A stretch of DNA of 64,000 nucleotides, taken from Variovorax guangxiensis. GTDB taxonomy: Bacteria > Pseudomonadota > Gammaproteobacteria > Burkholderiales > Burkholderiaceae_C. The stretch's first letter is position 1. Each line of letters opens with the position of its first letter. Of this stretch, positions 12,087 to 22,248 are shown in pieces. The translations under genes and the position numbers were made by a program. The notes under the pieces are model-generated. The model made no database searches. It saw nothing but the letters and a program-made list of their open reading frames with translations, and was not told the DNA's origin. The DNA lies in NCBI RefSeq assembly GCF_003952165.1, contig NZ_RXFT01000004.1, positions 1 through 64,000 on the forward strand, read 5' to 3'.

Positions 12087-13229
12087 ATGGAGATCAACAA
12101 ACCGCTGCCCCTGCTGGGCGGCCTGAGCGCCGCGCAGTTCATGCGGCGGCATTGGCAGAAAAAACCCTTGCTCGTGCGGCAGGCGATACCCGCGATGGTG
12201 CCACCGATCGAGCGTTCCGAGTTGTTCGCCCTGGCCGAGCGTGAGGACGTCGAATCGCGCCTCATCCGCCACGGCAAGGCCGGCTGGTCGCTCAAGCACG
12301 GCCCCCTTGCCCGCCGCGCCCTGCCGTCGCTGAAGCAGCCGGCATGGACGCTGCTGGTGCAGGGCGTCGACCTGCACCACGAGGGCGTGCACGAGCTGAT
12401 GCGGCAGTTCCGCTTCCTGCCCGACGCGCGCCTCGACGACCTCATGATCAGCTACGCAAGCGATACCGGTGGCGTCGGCGCGCACTTCGACAGCTACGAC
12501 GTGTTCCTGCTGCAGGCGCACGGGCGCCGGCGCTGGTCCATCGGCAAACAGAGCGACCTGCGGCTGCAGCAGGGCCTGCCGCTGAAGATCCTCGAGAACT
12601 TCGAGCCCGAGCAGAGCTTCGTGCTCCAGCCCGGCGACATGCTCTACCTGCCTCCGCGATACGCCCACGACGGCGTGGCCGTGGGCGGCGACTGCATGAC
12701 GTATTCCATCGGCCTGCGCTCGTCGGCCCTGGGCGAGCTGGGTGCCGACCTGCTGGCGCGCATGGCGCAGGCCTATGCGGAAGACCTGGAAGACGCGGGC
12801 CCGGCCGAACTCGCGCGGTACCGCGATCCGACGCAGCCCGCCGTCGATGCGCCCGCCGCGATGCCCGCGGCCCTGCAGGGTTTCGCGCGCAAGGCCATCG
12901 AGGCGGCGCTACGCGATGCCGATGCCATCGACCGTGCCCTTGGCGAGTCGCTCACCGAGCCCAAGGCCAACGTCTGGTTCGATGAAAGCGGTGAGGCGCC
13001 AGCGGCCATGCAGCACGTGAAGCTCGACCGCCGCACGCGCATGCTCTACGACGCGCGGCACATCTACATCAACGGCGAGAGCTTTCGCGCGGGCGGCGCC
13101 GATGCGACGCTGATGCGCAAGCTGGCCGACCGCCGCGAGCTCGGCGCTCGCGAACTCTCGCGAGCGAGCGAAGGCGCTCTTGCGCTGCTGGGCGAGTGGT
13201 GCGAAGCAGGGTGGCTCCATGCCGGATGA
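12087..13229 (+). CDS. roxA: ribosomal protein uL16 3-hydroxylase (JmjC/cupin oxygenase)
   Basis: A 380-residue cupin oxygenase of the RoxA/YcfD family, which hydroxylates an arginine of ribosomal protein uL16 using 2-oxoglutarate and Fe(II). The metal triad is visible: HFD (His and Asp in GAHFDSYDVFLLQAHG) with the distal His in PRYAHDGVAVG. The N-terminus FMRRHWQKKPLLVRQA is diagnostic of the family. The ATG at 12087 is preferred to the TTG at 12072, which would overlap the start of the divergent gene. The downstream hypothetical overlaps by 11 bases. Confidence 0.92.
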   Translation: MEINKPLPLLGGLSAAQFMRRHWQKKPLLVRQAIPAMVPPIERSELFALAEREDVESRLIRHGKAGWSLKHGPLARRALPSLKQPAWTLLVQGVDLHHEGVHELMRQFRFLPDARLDDLMISYASDTGGVGAHFDSYDVFLLQAHGRRRWSIGKQSDLRLQQGLPLKILENFEPEQSFVLQPGDMLYLPPRYAHDGVAVGGDCMTYSIGLRSSALGELGADLLARMAQAYAEDLEDAGPAELARYRDPTQPAVDAPAAMPAALQGFARKAIEAALRDADAIDRALGESLTEPKANVWFDESGEAPAAMQHVKLDRRTRMLYDARHIYINGESFRAGGADATLMRKLADRRELGARELSRASEGALALLGEWCEAGWLHAG

Positions 13230-13722
13230 AGCGCCCGGCCCGTCATTGCCCGAGGGCCGCTTCGATGGCCGGGAGGCCTTCGACGTGCTCCTGCGCAACG
13301 CACTCTCGGCCGCGGCGCGCGAAGGCTGGAAGGAGGTCGTCTTCAGCGACCCCGATTTCGCCGACTGGCCCCTCGGCGAGCGCGCGACCATCGAGGCATT
13401 GCAGGCCTGGGCCGCGAGCGGCCGCCGCCTGATGCTGCTCGCGCAGCGCTACGACATTCTCGAACGCGGCCATGCGCGCTTCGTCGCATGGCGCCGCATG
13501 TGGGACCACATCATCGAATGCAGGGCCGCAGGCAAGGCATCGGGCATGGAAGTGCCGAGCGCCATCTGGACGCCCTCATGGTTCGCGCATCGCATCGACC
13601 CAGAACGAAGCAGGGGCGTGAGCGGCGCAGACGCACGCGCGCGCAGCGAATTGCGCGAGGCCATCGAAGAGTGCTGGCGCATGGGCCGGCCCGCGTTTCC
13701 GGCATCGACACTCGGCTTGTAA
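13219..13722 (+). CDS. conserved hypothetical coupled to roxA
   Basis: The 167-residue protein overlaps the end of roxA (ATG at 13219, roxA stop at 13227-13229), so it is translationally coupled. It has no signal peptide or membrane span. The sequence is Trp-rich (GWKEVVFSDPDFADWPLGER, FVAWRRMWDHIIECR, IWTPSWFAHRID) and includes a region resembling small acidic accessory proteins, but I do not recognise a domain. The fixed position after roxA suggests a function tied to ribosome or stress physiology; that is inference only. Confidence 0.8.
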   Translation: MPDEAPGPSLPEGRFDGREAFDVLLRNALSAAAREGWKEVVFSDPDFADWPLGERATIEALQAWAASGRRLMLLAQRYDILERGHARFVAWRRMWDHIIECRAAGKASGMEVPSAIWTPSWFAHRIDPERSRGVSGADARARSELREAIEECWRMGRPAFPASTLGL

Positions 13723-13773
13723 GCCAATGCCGCGAATGCGGCCGCGAGACATATTCAGGCGGATATGCGGGTC

Positions 13774-13779
13774 TAGAAT
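13774..13779 (+). promoter_or_regulatory. -10 box for the small lipoprotein gene
   Basis: TAGAAT followed by TTTTTTCG lies 38 bases before the ATG of the lipoprotein at 13817. No convincing -35 is present. Confidence 0.35.
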
Positions 13780-13816
13780 TTTTTCGTTCCAGACCTTCAT
13801 TGCCAAAGGAGATTCC

Positions 13817-14098
13817 ATGAAGAAGTCATCGTCCGTCCTGATCGCCTCTCTGATTGCCGCTGCCGCGCTCGTCGCCTGCGGCAAGAAGGAGGATGCAGCG
13901 CCGGCTGTAGTGACGCCGCCTCCTGCGCCCGTGACTGAACCCGCACCCGCGCCCGCTGCTCCCGCTCCCGCGCCATCGGCCGATCCGGGCGCATCGTCCT
14001 CGTCGTCGACCGCTCCTTCTTCGGGCTCGCAGTCGGCGCTCGATGCCGCGAACGCAGCCACCGAGGCCGCGAAGAAGAATGAAGCGCCGAAGCAGTAA
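13817..14098 (+). CDS. small Pro/Ala-rich lipoprotein
   Basis: A 93-residue exported lipoprotein: signal MKKSSSVLIASLIAAAALVAC with lipobox LVAC (Cys21), a charged GKKEDA start, a low-complexity PAPAPAAPAPAP spacer and a Ser run, then a helical Ala/Lys-rich end. Such peptides are usually anchored in the inner or outer membrane and have no known enzymatic role. The RBS AAGGAG is 7 bases from the ATG, and a strong terminator closes the unit, so it is monocistronic. Confidence 0.85.
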   Translation: MKKSSSVLIASLIAAAALVACGKKEDAAPAVVTPPPAPVTEPAPAPAAPAPAPSADPGASSSSSTAPSSGSQSALDAANAATEAAKKNEAPKQ

Positions 14099-14122
14099 GC
14101 AGCAAGGACTGCATCAGCCATG

Positions 14123-14151
14123 AAAAAGCCGCCATGAGGCGGCTTTTTTTC
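14123..14151 (+). terminator. rho-independent terminator
   Basis: The hairpin AAGCCGCC-ATGA-GGCGGCTT is followed by seven T. It sits between the lipoprotein stop and the convergent MBL-fold gene and has an A-tract on the other side, so it may serve both strands. Confidence 0.85.
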
Positions 14152-14177
14152 TTAGGAGAGCGTGAGGGCCCTGACGC

Positions 14178-14954
14178 TCAGACGTCGAGCCAGGGCGAGC
14201 CTGCGCTGGCCGTGGCCGTCAGCATCTCCGACTCGTTGCCGCCCAGCGCCTCGGCCATGAGGCGCCGCACGATCTCGGGCCGGTTGTTCTGCTCGCTCAG
14301 GTGCGCCGCGACCACGTGCCGCATGCCGTCGTGCAGCAGCGCGCGTGCGATCTCGGCCGCGGCGGTGTTCGACAGGTGCCCGTAGTTGCCGCCTACGCGG
14401 TGCTTGAGGAAGGGCGGGTAGCTCGAGTTCGCGAGCAGCTCGCTGTCATGGTTGAACTCCAGCAGCAGCGAATGCACGCCGGCCAGCCGGGTCAGCACGT
14501 GCGTCGTTGCATGGCCCAGGTCGGTCAGCACGCCCAGCGTGCGATTGCCGTCGGTACAGCGCAATTGCAGCGGTTCGCGCGCATCGTGCGGAACGGTGAA
14601 GGGCTGCACGCAGAGGTCGCCGACCGTGAACTCGGCATCGTCGCGCGCAAGGTGCAGCAGGCCCTCGAAGTCGCGCCCGCCGGTGGCGAGCCACGTGCCT
14701 TCGCTCATCCAGACGGGAATGCGATTGCGCCGCGACAGTGAATGGGCGCAGCCGATGTGGTCGCCGTGCTCGTGGGTCACGAAGACCGCGTCGATGTCGC
14801 TGGCTGCAAGGCCTGCCTGGGCCAGGCGCAGGTCGAGCTGCTTGAGGCCGAAGCCGCAGTCGACGAGGAGGCGGGAGGTGCGGCCGGCGCTGGTCGTCTC
14901 GACCAGCGCGGCGTTGCCCGTGCTGCCGCTGCCGAGGCTTCGGAAGCGGAGCAT
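14178..14954 (-). CDS. MBL-fold metallo-hydrolase (YycJ/WalJ-like)
   Basis: The 258-residue protein begins MLRFRSLGSGSTGNAALVE, the hallmark of the YycJ/WalJ branch of the metallo-beta-lactamase superfamily, and carries the zinc motif THEHGDH (residues 59-65), LEFNHD and a late AAHLSEQNN. Relatives are putative exonucleases or phosphodiesterases; the substrate here is unproven. It starts 6 bases after the bamC stop region on the same strand, so it is the last gene of dapA-bamC-MBL. Confidence 0.88.
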   Translation of the reverse strand: MLRFRSLGSGSTGNAALVETTSAGRTSRLLVDCGFGLKQLDLRLAQAGLAASDIDAVFVTHEHGDHIGCAHSLSRRNRIPVWMSEGTWLATGGRDFEGLLHLARDDAEFTVGDLCVQPFTVPHDAREPLQLRCTDGNRTLGVLTDLGHATTHVLTRLAGVHSLLLEFNHDSELLANSSYPPFLKHRVGGNYGHLSNTAAAEIARALLHDGMRHVVAAHLSEQNNRPEIVRRLMAEALGGNESEMLTATASAGSPWLDV

Positions 14955-14959
14955 GCGGG

Positions 14960-16039
14960 TTATCTCAGGTCGTCGGCGATGACCTTGACGATGCGCTCGG
15001 CGTTGACCGAGGTTTCGGGTGCGCCGGCTTCGTTGAGCACCGACACCGTGGTCGATTCGCCCTGGCTCTTGACCGAGATGCGGAACTTCGCGGGCGCCTC
15101 GGCCTTGCTCGAGCCACCGAACAGCTTGCCGAAGAAGCCGGGCTCCTTCTTGTCGGGGTTCGGCGGCACGTAGCGCACGTAGTAGACGCCGGCGCTGCGG
15201 TCGCGGTCTTCCACGGTGAAGCCGGTGCGATCGAGCGCGAGGCCGACGCGGCGCCATGCGCGGTCGAAGCCTTCGCTGATCTGCACGACCGGCTGGTTGC
15301 CGACCTTGGCGATGGTGGCGGTCTTGGGCGTCGCGGTGGTCGCGGCCAGGATCTTCGACTGCTCCTGCGACACGCCGAGCTTGACCATCAGGCGGCGCAG
15401 GAATTCGGTCTCGAGCTCAGGATCGCTGGGGCGCGGCTGCCACACGGTCTGGTCCTGGCGGGAGTTGTTGTAGACCTCCTGCATGCCGCGATGGCTGATG
15501 AAGATCTCGGTGCCGGTCGAGGTGCGCTCCAGGCGGGTGCGGAAGCGGTCGAGCTCGCCGGTGGAGTAGACCGAGTCGACCAGCTTGCCCAGCGTCCCGC
15601 GGATGATGTCCTGCGGCAGCTTGGCGCGGTTCTCGGCCCAGTCGGTTTCCATGATGCCCAGGTTGCGCTGGTCGGTGGTCAGCAGGAAGCCGTTTTCCTG
15701 CCAGAAGTCCTTCACCGGGTCCCAGAGCTGGTCGGGCGTGCGATTGACGACGATCCAGCGCTGCGTGCCCGAGCGCTCCATGCGCACGTCGCCGATGTTG
15801 GCCACCGCGGTGGGGACGCCGGGCGCGTTGGCGATGCCCGCCTGGTACGAGTTTGCGCTCACGGCGCCGCCGGGGATGGCGTAGCGGTTGTCGCGCGAAA
15901 GCTGGGAGAGATCGGGCGGGACTTCGAGCGTCGGGGCCTTGCCTGCGCTCTTGTAGTCGATCTTGTCGCTCTCGAGGACGGAGCAGGCGGCGAGGCTGGC
16001 AACGAGGGCCAGCAGTGCAAGTCGCGAAAGGTTCTTCAA
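14960..16039 (-). CDS. bamC: outer membrane assembly lipoprotein BamC
   Basis: BamC is an accessory lipoprotein of the beta-barrel assembly machine. The 359-residue product has a lipobox LAAC (Cys19), an extended N-terminal segment (KIDYKSAGKAPTLEVPPDLSQLSRDNRY) that in E. coli BamC lies along BamD, and two helix-grip domains; VYYVRYVPP near the end belongs to the second. It lies downstream of dapA on the same strand, as in many proteobacteria. The Ser-rich insert FFGKLFGGSSKAEAP is typical of Burkholderiales members. Confidence 0.93.
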   Translation of the reverse strand: MKNLSRLALLALVASLAACSVLESDKIDYKSAGKAPTLEVPPDLSQLSRDNRYAIPGGAVSANSYQAGIANAPGVPTAVANIGDVRMERSGTQRWIVVNRTPDQLWDPVKDFWQENGFLLTTDQRNLGIMETDWAENRAKLPQDIIRGTLGKLVDSVYSTGELDRFRTRLERTSTGTEIFISHRGMQEVYNNSRQDQTVWQPRPSDPELETEFLRRLMVKLGVSQEQSKILAATTATPKTATIAKVGNQPVVQISEGFDRAWRRVGLALDRTGFTVEDRDRSAGVYYVRYVPPNPDKKEPGFFGKLFGGSSKAEAPAKFRISVKSQGESTTVSVLNEAGAPETSVNAERIVKVIADDLR

Positions 16040-16119
16040 CGTCGTCTTCCTTGTTGGAATGGTTCGGTCAATCTAGGGGCCGCAGTGCCCGCCGCCATCT
16101 CTGAGCGCGGTTCGGGCAA

Positions 16120-16135
16120 AAGGTTGCTTAACCTT
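16120..16135. repeat. short inverted repeat in the dapA-bamC gap
   Basis: AAGGTTGCTTAACCTT has perfect 6-bp arms around GCTT, within the 144-base gap between dapA and bamC. It could be a small RNA hairpin or an operator; nothing else supports a function. Confidence 0.25.
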
Positions 16136-16183
16136 GCTGTGGCCAGGGGAAAGGCAGGTCCGGGACGTGCTGGAGAGGAGTGC

Positions 16184-17074
16184 TCAGCCCTTCAGCAGGC
16201 CGGTGGCGCGCAGGGCGCCTTCGACCGCGGGGCGGCTCGCTTCGCCGAGTTCGGTGAGCGGCAGGCGCAGCGCGCCGCCACACAGGCCGAGCCGTGCCAT
16301 CGCCCACTTCAGCGGGATCGGGTTGGGCTCGACGAACAGGTTGCGGTGCAGCGGCATGAGCTCGAACTGGATCTGCATGGCGCGCTTCACGTCGCCCGCC
16401 AGCGCGGCGACGCACAGCTCGTGCATCTTGCGCGGCGCGATGTTGGCCGTGACGCTGATGTTGCCCTGGCCGCCGCAGAGCATGAGCGCGACCGCGGTCG
16501 GGTCGTCGCCGGAATAGACGGCGAAGTTCTTCGGCACTTCGCGGATGAGCCACTGGGCCCGCTCGATGTTGCCGGTGGCTTCCTTGATGCCGATGATGCC
16601 GGGCACCTGCGCCAGGCGCAGCACGGTGTCGTGCGCCATATCGGCGACGGTGCGGCCGGGCACGTTGTACAGCACGATGGGCAGGTCGCCCACGGCCTCG
16701 GCGATGGCCTTGAAGTGCTGGTACTGGCCCTCTTGCGTGGGCTTGTTGTAGTAAGGCACGACCTGGAGCTGCGAGTCGGCGCCCACGCCCTTGGCGAACT
16801 TGGCGAGCTCGATGGCTTCCTTGGTGGAGTTCGCGCCGCAGCCGGCCATCACGGGCACTCGGCCCTTGGCCTGCTCGACCGAGACGCGGATGATTTCGCA
16901 GTGCTCCTCGACATCGACCGTCGGCGATTCGCCGGTGGTGCCGACCACGCCCAGGCAGTCGGTGCCTTCTTCGATGTGCCAGTCGATGAGTCGCCGCAGG
17001 GCGGGGTAGTCGACACTGCCGTCGTCGTGCATCGGCGTGACGAGCGCGACGATGCTGCCTGTCAGTTGCTCCAA
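16184..17074 (-). CDS. dapA: 4-hydroxy-tetrahydrodipicolinate synthase
   Basis: DapA condenses pyruvate and aspartate semialdehyde, the first step committed to lysine and meso-diaminopimelate. The 296-residue TIM barrel shows the substrate motif GTTGES, the catalytic Tyr in VLYNVPGRT, the Schiff-base Lys in GIKEATGN and the expected start [15 protein letters not shown]. The order dapA then bamC on the same strand is conserved across beta- and gamma-proteobacteria. Confidence 0.97.
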   Translation of the reverse strand: MEQLTGSIVALVTPMHDDGSVDYPALRRLIDWHIEEGTDCLGVVGTTGESPTVDVEEHCEIIRVSVEQAKGRVPVMAGCGANSTKEAIELAKFAKGVGADSQLQVVPYYNKPTQEGQYQHFKAIAEAVGDLPIVLYNVPGRTVADMAHDTVLRLAQVPGIIGIKEATGNIERAQWLIREVPKNFAVYSGDDPTAVALMLCGGQGNISVTANIAPRKMHELCVAALAGDVKRAMQIQFELMPLHRNLFVEPNPIPLKWAMARLGLCGGALRLPLTELGEASRPAVEGALRATGLLKG

Positions 17075-17152
17075 GGGGAATCTCTTTGTCGGTGGACGAA
17101 AGCGCCGATTCTACTTACTCCCGCGTCCCGCCAGACAGCGGCCCCGGGCCCC

Positions 17153-17722
17153 TTAGTTTCCCTTAAGGAGGCGGCGCGCCGGCAGACCGGAATCGGCCGC
17201 GGGCGGGCGAACGGCCGCGATGCGCTGCACGAAGCGCTCCGGCTGCGCGATGAACCCGTCCTCGTAGGCCACCACGCTCAGTCCGGCGCAGGCCGTCAGC
17301 AGTTCGCCCGGCTGCAGCAGGAAGTCGGGCCGCGAGGGCTTGCCGACGGTTTCGTTGCCCGTGGCGAAGGTCTCGTAGAGCAGCACGCCGCCCGGCGCCA
17401 CAGCGGCAACGATGTCGGCCATGCGCGGGCGCCAGAGGTAGTTGGTGACGACCACGGCACCGAAGGCCCGGCCGGAGAAGGGCCAGGAGCCGGATTCGAT
17501 GTCGGCCTCGACCACCTTGCCGAACGCGCTTGCCGCCTCGACAGCCTCGGGAGAGCGGTCGACGCCGGTGACCGCGTGCCCGCGTCCGGCGAACCACTTC
17601 ATGTGCCGCCCGGCGCCGCAGGCCACGTCCAGCACCGACGCGCCGGTCGCAAGCAGGTGCGACCACCGGACGATCCATTCGGAAGGTGCACCCAGGCCGT
17701 GCACTGGCGCTATCTCTTTCAT
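17153..17722 (-). CDS. class I SAM-dependent methyltransferase
   Basis: A 189-residue protein with the Rossmann-like SAM-binding motif VLDVACGAGRHMKWFAGRGH (motif I), VTGVDRS (acidic loop binding ribose), VEADIESG and FGAVVVTNYLWRP (motif IV region). It belongs to the large Methyltransf_25/Tellurite-resistance TehB-like group; the substrate cannot be told from sequence. A 46-codon membrane peptide gene lies 13 bases upstream on the same strand and may be co-transcribed. Confidence 0.85.
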   Translation of the reverse strand: MKEIAPVHGLGAPSEWIVRWSHLLATGASVLDVACGAGRHMKWFAGRGHAVTGVDRSPEAVEAASAFGKVVEADIESGSWPFSGRAFGAVVVTNYLWRPRMADIVAAVAPGGVLLYETFATGNETVGKPSRPDFLLQPGELLTACAGLSVVAYEDGFIAQPERFVQRIAAVRPPAADSGLPARRLLKGN

Positions 17723-17735
17723 AGCGATCCGGCGC

Positions 17736-17876
17736 TCAGAAGCAGGACCAGATCTGGTCGACCAGCGTTACCAGAAAGTCCGGATGAACGTACAGCGCGA
17801 ACACGCCGCCCAGCACCGCCAGCGCGGCGGCCAGCCAGCCTGCGTGGACGATGTGATGGCGCATCCGGGGAGTCAT
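17736..17876 (-). CDS. 46-residue single-span membrane peptide
   Basis: A short open frame reads ATG at 17876 to TGA at 17736. Its product starts MTPRMRHHIVHAG, continues with one hydrophobic helix (WLAAALAVLGGVFALYV, residues 14-30), and ends HPDFLVTLVDQIWSCF. The positive N-terminus and short, aromatic C-terminus predict an inner membrane peptide with N-in topology. It lies between the MFS transporter and the methyltransferase, all on the minus strand. It is supported by codon choice (GC-rich third positions) and tight packing rather than by homology that I can name. Confidence 0.6.
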   Translation of the reverse strand: MTPRMRHHIVHAGWLAAALAVLGGVFALYVHPDFLVTLVDQIWSCF

Positions 17877-17906
17877 GGCCCTGTTTTACACGCAACCGGC
17901 TGCGGA

Positions 17907-19133
17907 TCAGCCCGCGGCGCCTACCGGCTGCGGACCGCGCGGAATGGCGCTTTCCTTCACCGGCAGGTTGACCACCGCCGCGAACACGCCCAGCGCGATC
18001 GCGATGTACCAGACGATGTCGTAGCTGCCCGTGGTGTCGTACAGGTAGCCCCCGAGCCACACGCCCAGGAAGGAGCCGACCTGGTGGCTCAGGAACACGA
18101 AGCCGCTGAGCATCGAAAGATGCGCCACGCCGAAGATGCCCGCCACGATGGCGTTGGTGGCCGGTACCGTGGACAGCCACAGGAAGCCCATCGCCGCGGA
18201 GAAGAAGTACACGCTCATCGGCGAGATCGGCGCCATCAGGAAGAGCGCTATCGATACCGCCCGCGCGAAGTAGATGGCCGCCAGGATCTTCCGCTTGGCC
18301 AGCTTCTGCCCCAGCAGCCCCACCGTGTAGGTGCCGAACACGTTGAACAGGCCGATCAGCGCCAGCGCGTAGCCCGCCACCTCGGCCGGCAGGCTGCGGT
18401 CGCGCAGGTAGGTCGGCATGTGGATGCCGATGAAGGCGAGCTGGAAGCCGCAGACGAAATAGCCCGCCATCAGCAGGCCGAAGCTCGGGTAGCGAAAGGC
18501 CTCGCCCACCGCCTGCATCACCGACTGCTCGCGGTGGCCGGCCAGCGCCGCCGTCTTCGGCTCGCGCAGCCCGAAGGCCAGGGGAACGATCACCAGCGCC
18601 AATACCGCCACCACCGCGAGCGCGGTCTGCCAGCCCAGGCTGCCGATCAGCCGGCCCTCGATGGGCGCCATCAGGAACTGCCCGAACGAGCCGGCGGCGG
18701 CCGCCACACCCATGGCCCAGGAGCGCCGTTCGGCCGGAATCTGCCGCCCGATCACGCCGTAGATCACCGCGTAGGTGGAGCCCGCCTGCGCCGCGCCGAT
18801 CAGGATGCCCGCGCTCAGCGTGAAGAGCAGCGGCGTCGGCGAATGCGCCATGCCGAACAGCCCCAGCGCATAGAGGAGCGAGCCGCCGATCAGCACCCGG
18901 AACGCGCCGAACCTGTCGGCCAGCATGCCCGCGAACACGCCGAAGATGCCCCACGAGAGGTTCTGCACCGCCAGCGCGAACGAGAAGGTCTGCCGGCTCC
19001 AGTCCTGCGCCTGCGTGATCGGCTGCAGCCACAGGCCGAAGCCATGGCGTATGCCCATCGACAGCGTGACGATCATCGCCCCGCAGAAAAGTACTTGCTT
19101 GACCGAGAGGGCGGGGGCGGCTGGGGATTGCAT
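17907..19133 (-). CDS. MFS transporter (monocarboxylate/oxalate-formate antiporter type)
   Basis: A 408-residue protein with twelve predicted membrane helices and the MFS signature between helices 2 and 3 (GMLADRFGAFRVLIGG). The opening GIRHGFGLWLQPITQAQDWSRQTFSFALAVQNLSWGIFG-type segment and YGVIGRQIPAERRSWAMG resemble the monocarboxylate-transporter/OFA branch, common in beta-proteobacteria with unknown carboxylate substrates. It is monocistronic, divergent from parE, and there is no metabolic neighbour to define the cargo. Confidence 0.88.
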   Translation of the reverse strand: MQSPAAPALSVKQVLFCGAMIVTLSMGIRHGFGLWLQPITQAQDWSRQTFSFALAVQNLSWGIFGVFAGMLADRFGAFRVLIGGSLLYALGLFGMAHSPTPLLFTLSAGILIGAAQAGSTYAVIYGVIGRQIPAERRSWAMGVAAAAGSFGQFLMAPIEGRLIGSLGWQTALAVVAVLALVIVPLAFGLREPKTAALAGHREQSVMQAVGEAFRYPSFGLLMAGYFVCGFQLAFIGIHMPTYLRDRSLPAEVAGYALALIGLFNVFGTYTVGLLGQKLAKRKILAAIYFARAVSIALFLMAPISPMSVYFFSAAMGFLWLSTVPATNAIVAGIFGVAHLSMLSGFVFLSHQVGSFLGVWLGGYLYDTTGSYDIVWYIAIALGVFAAVVNLPVKESAIPRGPQPVGAAG

Positions 19134-19275
19134 GACTTCGAATGTAACTATTCGCCTGCTCGAGCAGGTGGCACGCCGGCCAAAGCCATTGATGATTTAT
19201 CGGGCGCATTTCGATGCGGTGGACGCATCAAAGCCGCTGCTGTATGGGCATCCAGTTGTTTGAACCGCGACTGAC

Positions 19276-19281
19276 TACAAT
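19276..19281 (+). promoter_or_regulatory. parE -10 box implying a leaderless mRNA
   Basis: CTGACTACAATCC contains TACAAT ending only 8 bases before the parE ATG, and there is no Shine-Dalgarno sequence in the C-rich stretch CCGCCCCC before the start. If this is the promoter, transcription begins at or next to the AUG. Confidence 0.45.
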
Positions 19282-19289
19282 CCGCCCCC

Positions 19290-21287
<1,998 letters not shown>

Positions 21288-21313
21288 TTTTTCCTTCTCC
21301 TCCACTAGCACGC

Positions 21314-22225
21314 ATGTCGGTTTTGAAGCGCTTGTTGCCATTGGTCGTCCTGCTGTTTTGCATGCAGCAAGCGCCGGCGCACGCCACCGACATCTACGGC
21401 TACATCGACGCCAAGGGCAACGCGCACTTCGCCTCCGAGAAGCTCGACGAGCGCTACCAGATCTTCTTCCGCGGCGGCCAGAGCTTCGACACCGCCAACG
21501 GCATCGCCCCGCTGGGCCGCGGCGTGGGCAAGCTCGACGGCAAGGTGCCGCCGGCCTCGCAGAGCCTGCTGGCCATGTTCGAGGCCTCGCCCAGCTACAA
21601 GACCGCCAAGTCGGCGCTGCGCGACGCGGCGAGCAAGCACGCGATCGACTACGAACTGCTGCAGGCACTGGTCGCCACCGAGTCGGGCTTCGATGCGCAG
21701 GCCGTTTCGCCCAAGGGCGCGATGGGCCTGATGCAGCTGATGCCGGCCACGGCTCAGCGCTATGGCGTGTCGGCGGACAAGCGCGCGACCATCGAGAAGA
21801 AGCTGTTCGACCCGCGCATCAACATCGCCGCCGGCTCGCGCTACCTGCGGGACCTGATCGCGATGTTCCCGGGGCAGATCGAGCTCGCGCTGGCCGCCTA
21901 CAACGCCGGCGAGGGCGCGGTGCAGCGGGCGGGCAACAAGATCCCGAACTACAAGGAAACGCAGAACTACGTGCAGACCGTGCTGCAGCTGTACGCGTAC
22001 CTCAAGCCTTCGGTGGCTTCGGGCAGTGGCAGCGGCGCCGTGCGAGGCGGCAAGACGCCGGGACGCATCCGCATGGAACTGACCGTGCCGCAGGGCGGCG
22101 CGCTCGGCCGCGGCAACATGCCGTCGGATGGCCCGCGCAACATGCCGGCCATGCCCGACATCCCCGAGCCATCGGCAGTGCCTACGGGCGCGGCCGATGC
22201 GCCACCGGGCACGCCGCTGTCCTGA
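21314..22225 (+). CDS. lytic murein transglycosylase (SLT domain, DUF4124)
   Basis: A 303-residue periplasmic muramidase. It has a Sec signal peptide (residues 1-24, ending AHA), a DUF4124-type segment (DIYGYIDAKGNAHFASEKLDERY) and the SLT catalytic domain with catalytic Glu in ALVATESGFDAQAVSPKGAMGLMQLMP, NIAAGSRYLRDL and ALAAYNAGEGAVQRA. The last 80 residues are Gly/Pro-rich and probably unstructured. Such enzymes cleave the beta-1,4 glycan bond to form anhydromuramyl ends. It starts 26 bases after parE and is probably co-transcribed. Confidence 0.93.
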   Translation: MSVLKRLLPLVVLLFCMQQAPAHATDIYGYIDAKGNAHFASEKLDERYQIFFRGGQSFDTANGIAPLGRGVGKLDGKVPPASQSLLAMFEASPSYKTAKSALRDAASKHAIDYELLQALVATESGFDAQAVSPKGAMGLMQLMPATAQRYGVSADKRATIEKKLFDPRINIAAGSRYLRDLIAMFPGQIELALAAYNAGEGAVQRAGNKIPNYKETQNYVQTVLQLYAYLKPSVASGSGSGAVRGGKTPGRIRMELTVPQGGALGRGNMPSDGPRNMPAMPDIPEPSAVPTGAADAPPGTPLS

Positions 22226-22248
22226 TCGGCAGGAGGAGGGAGGAGGCC

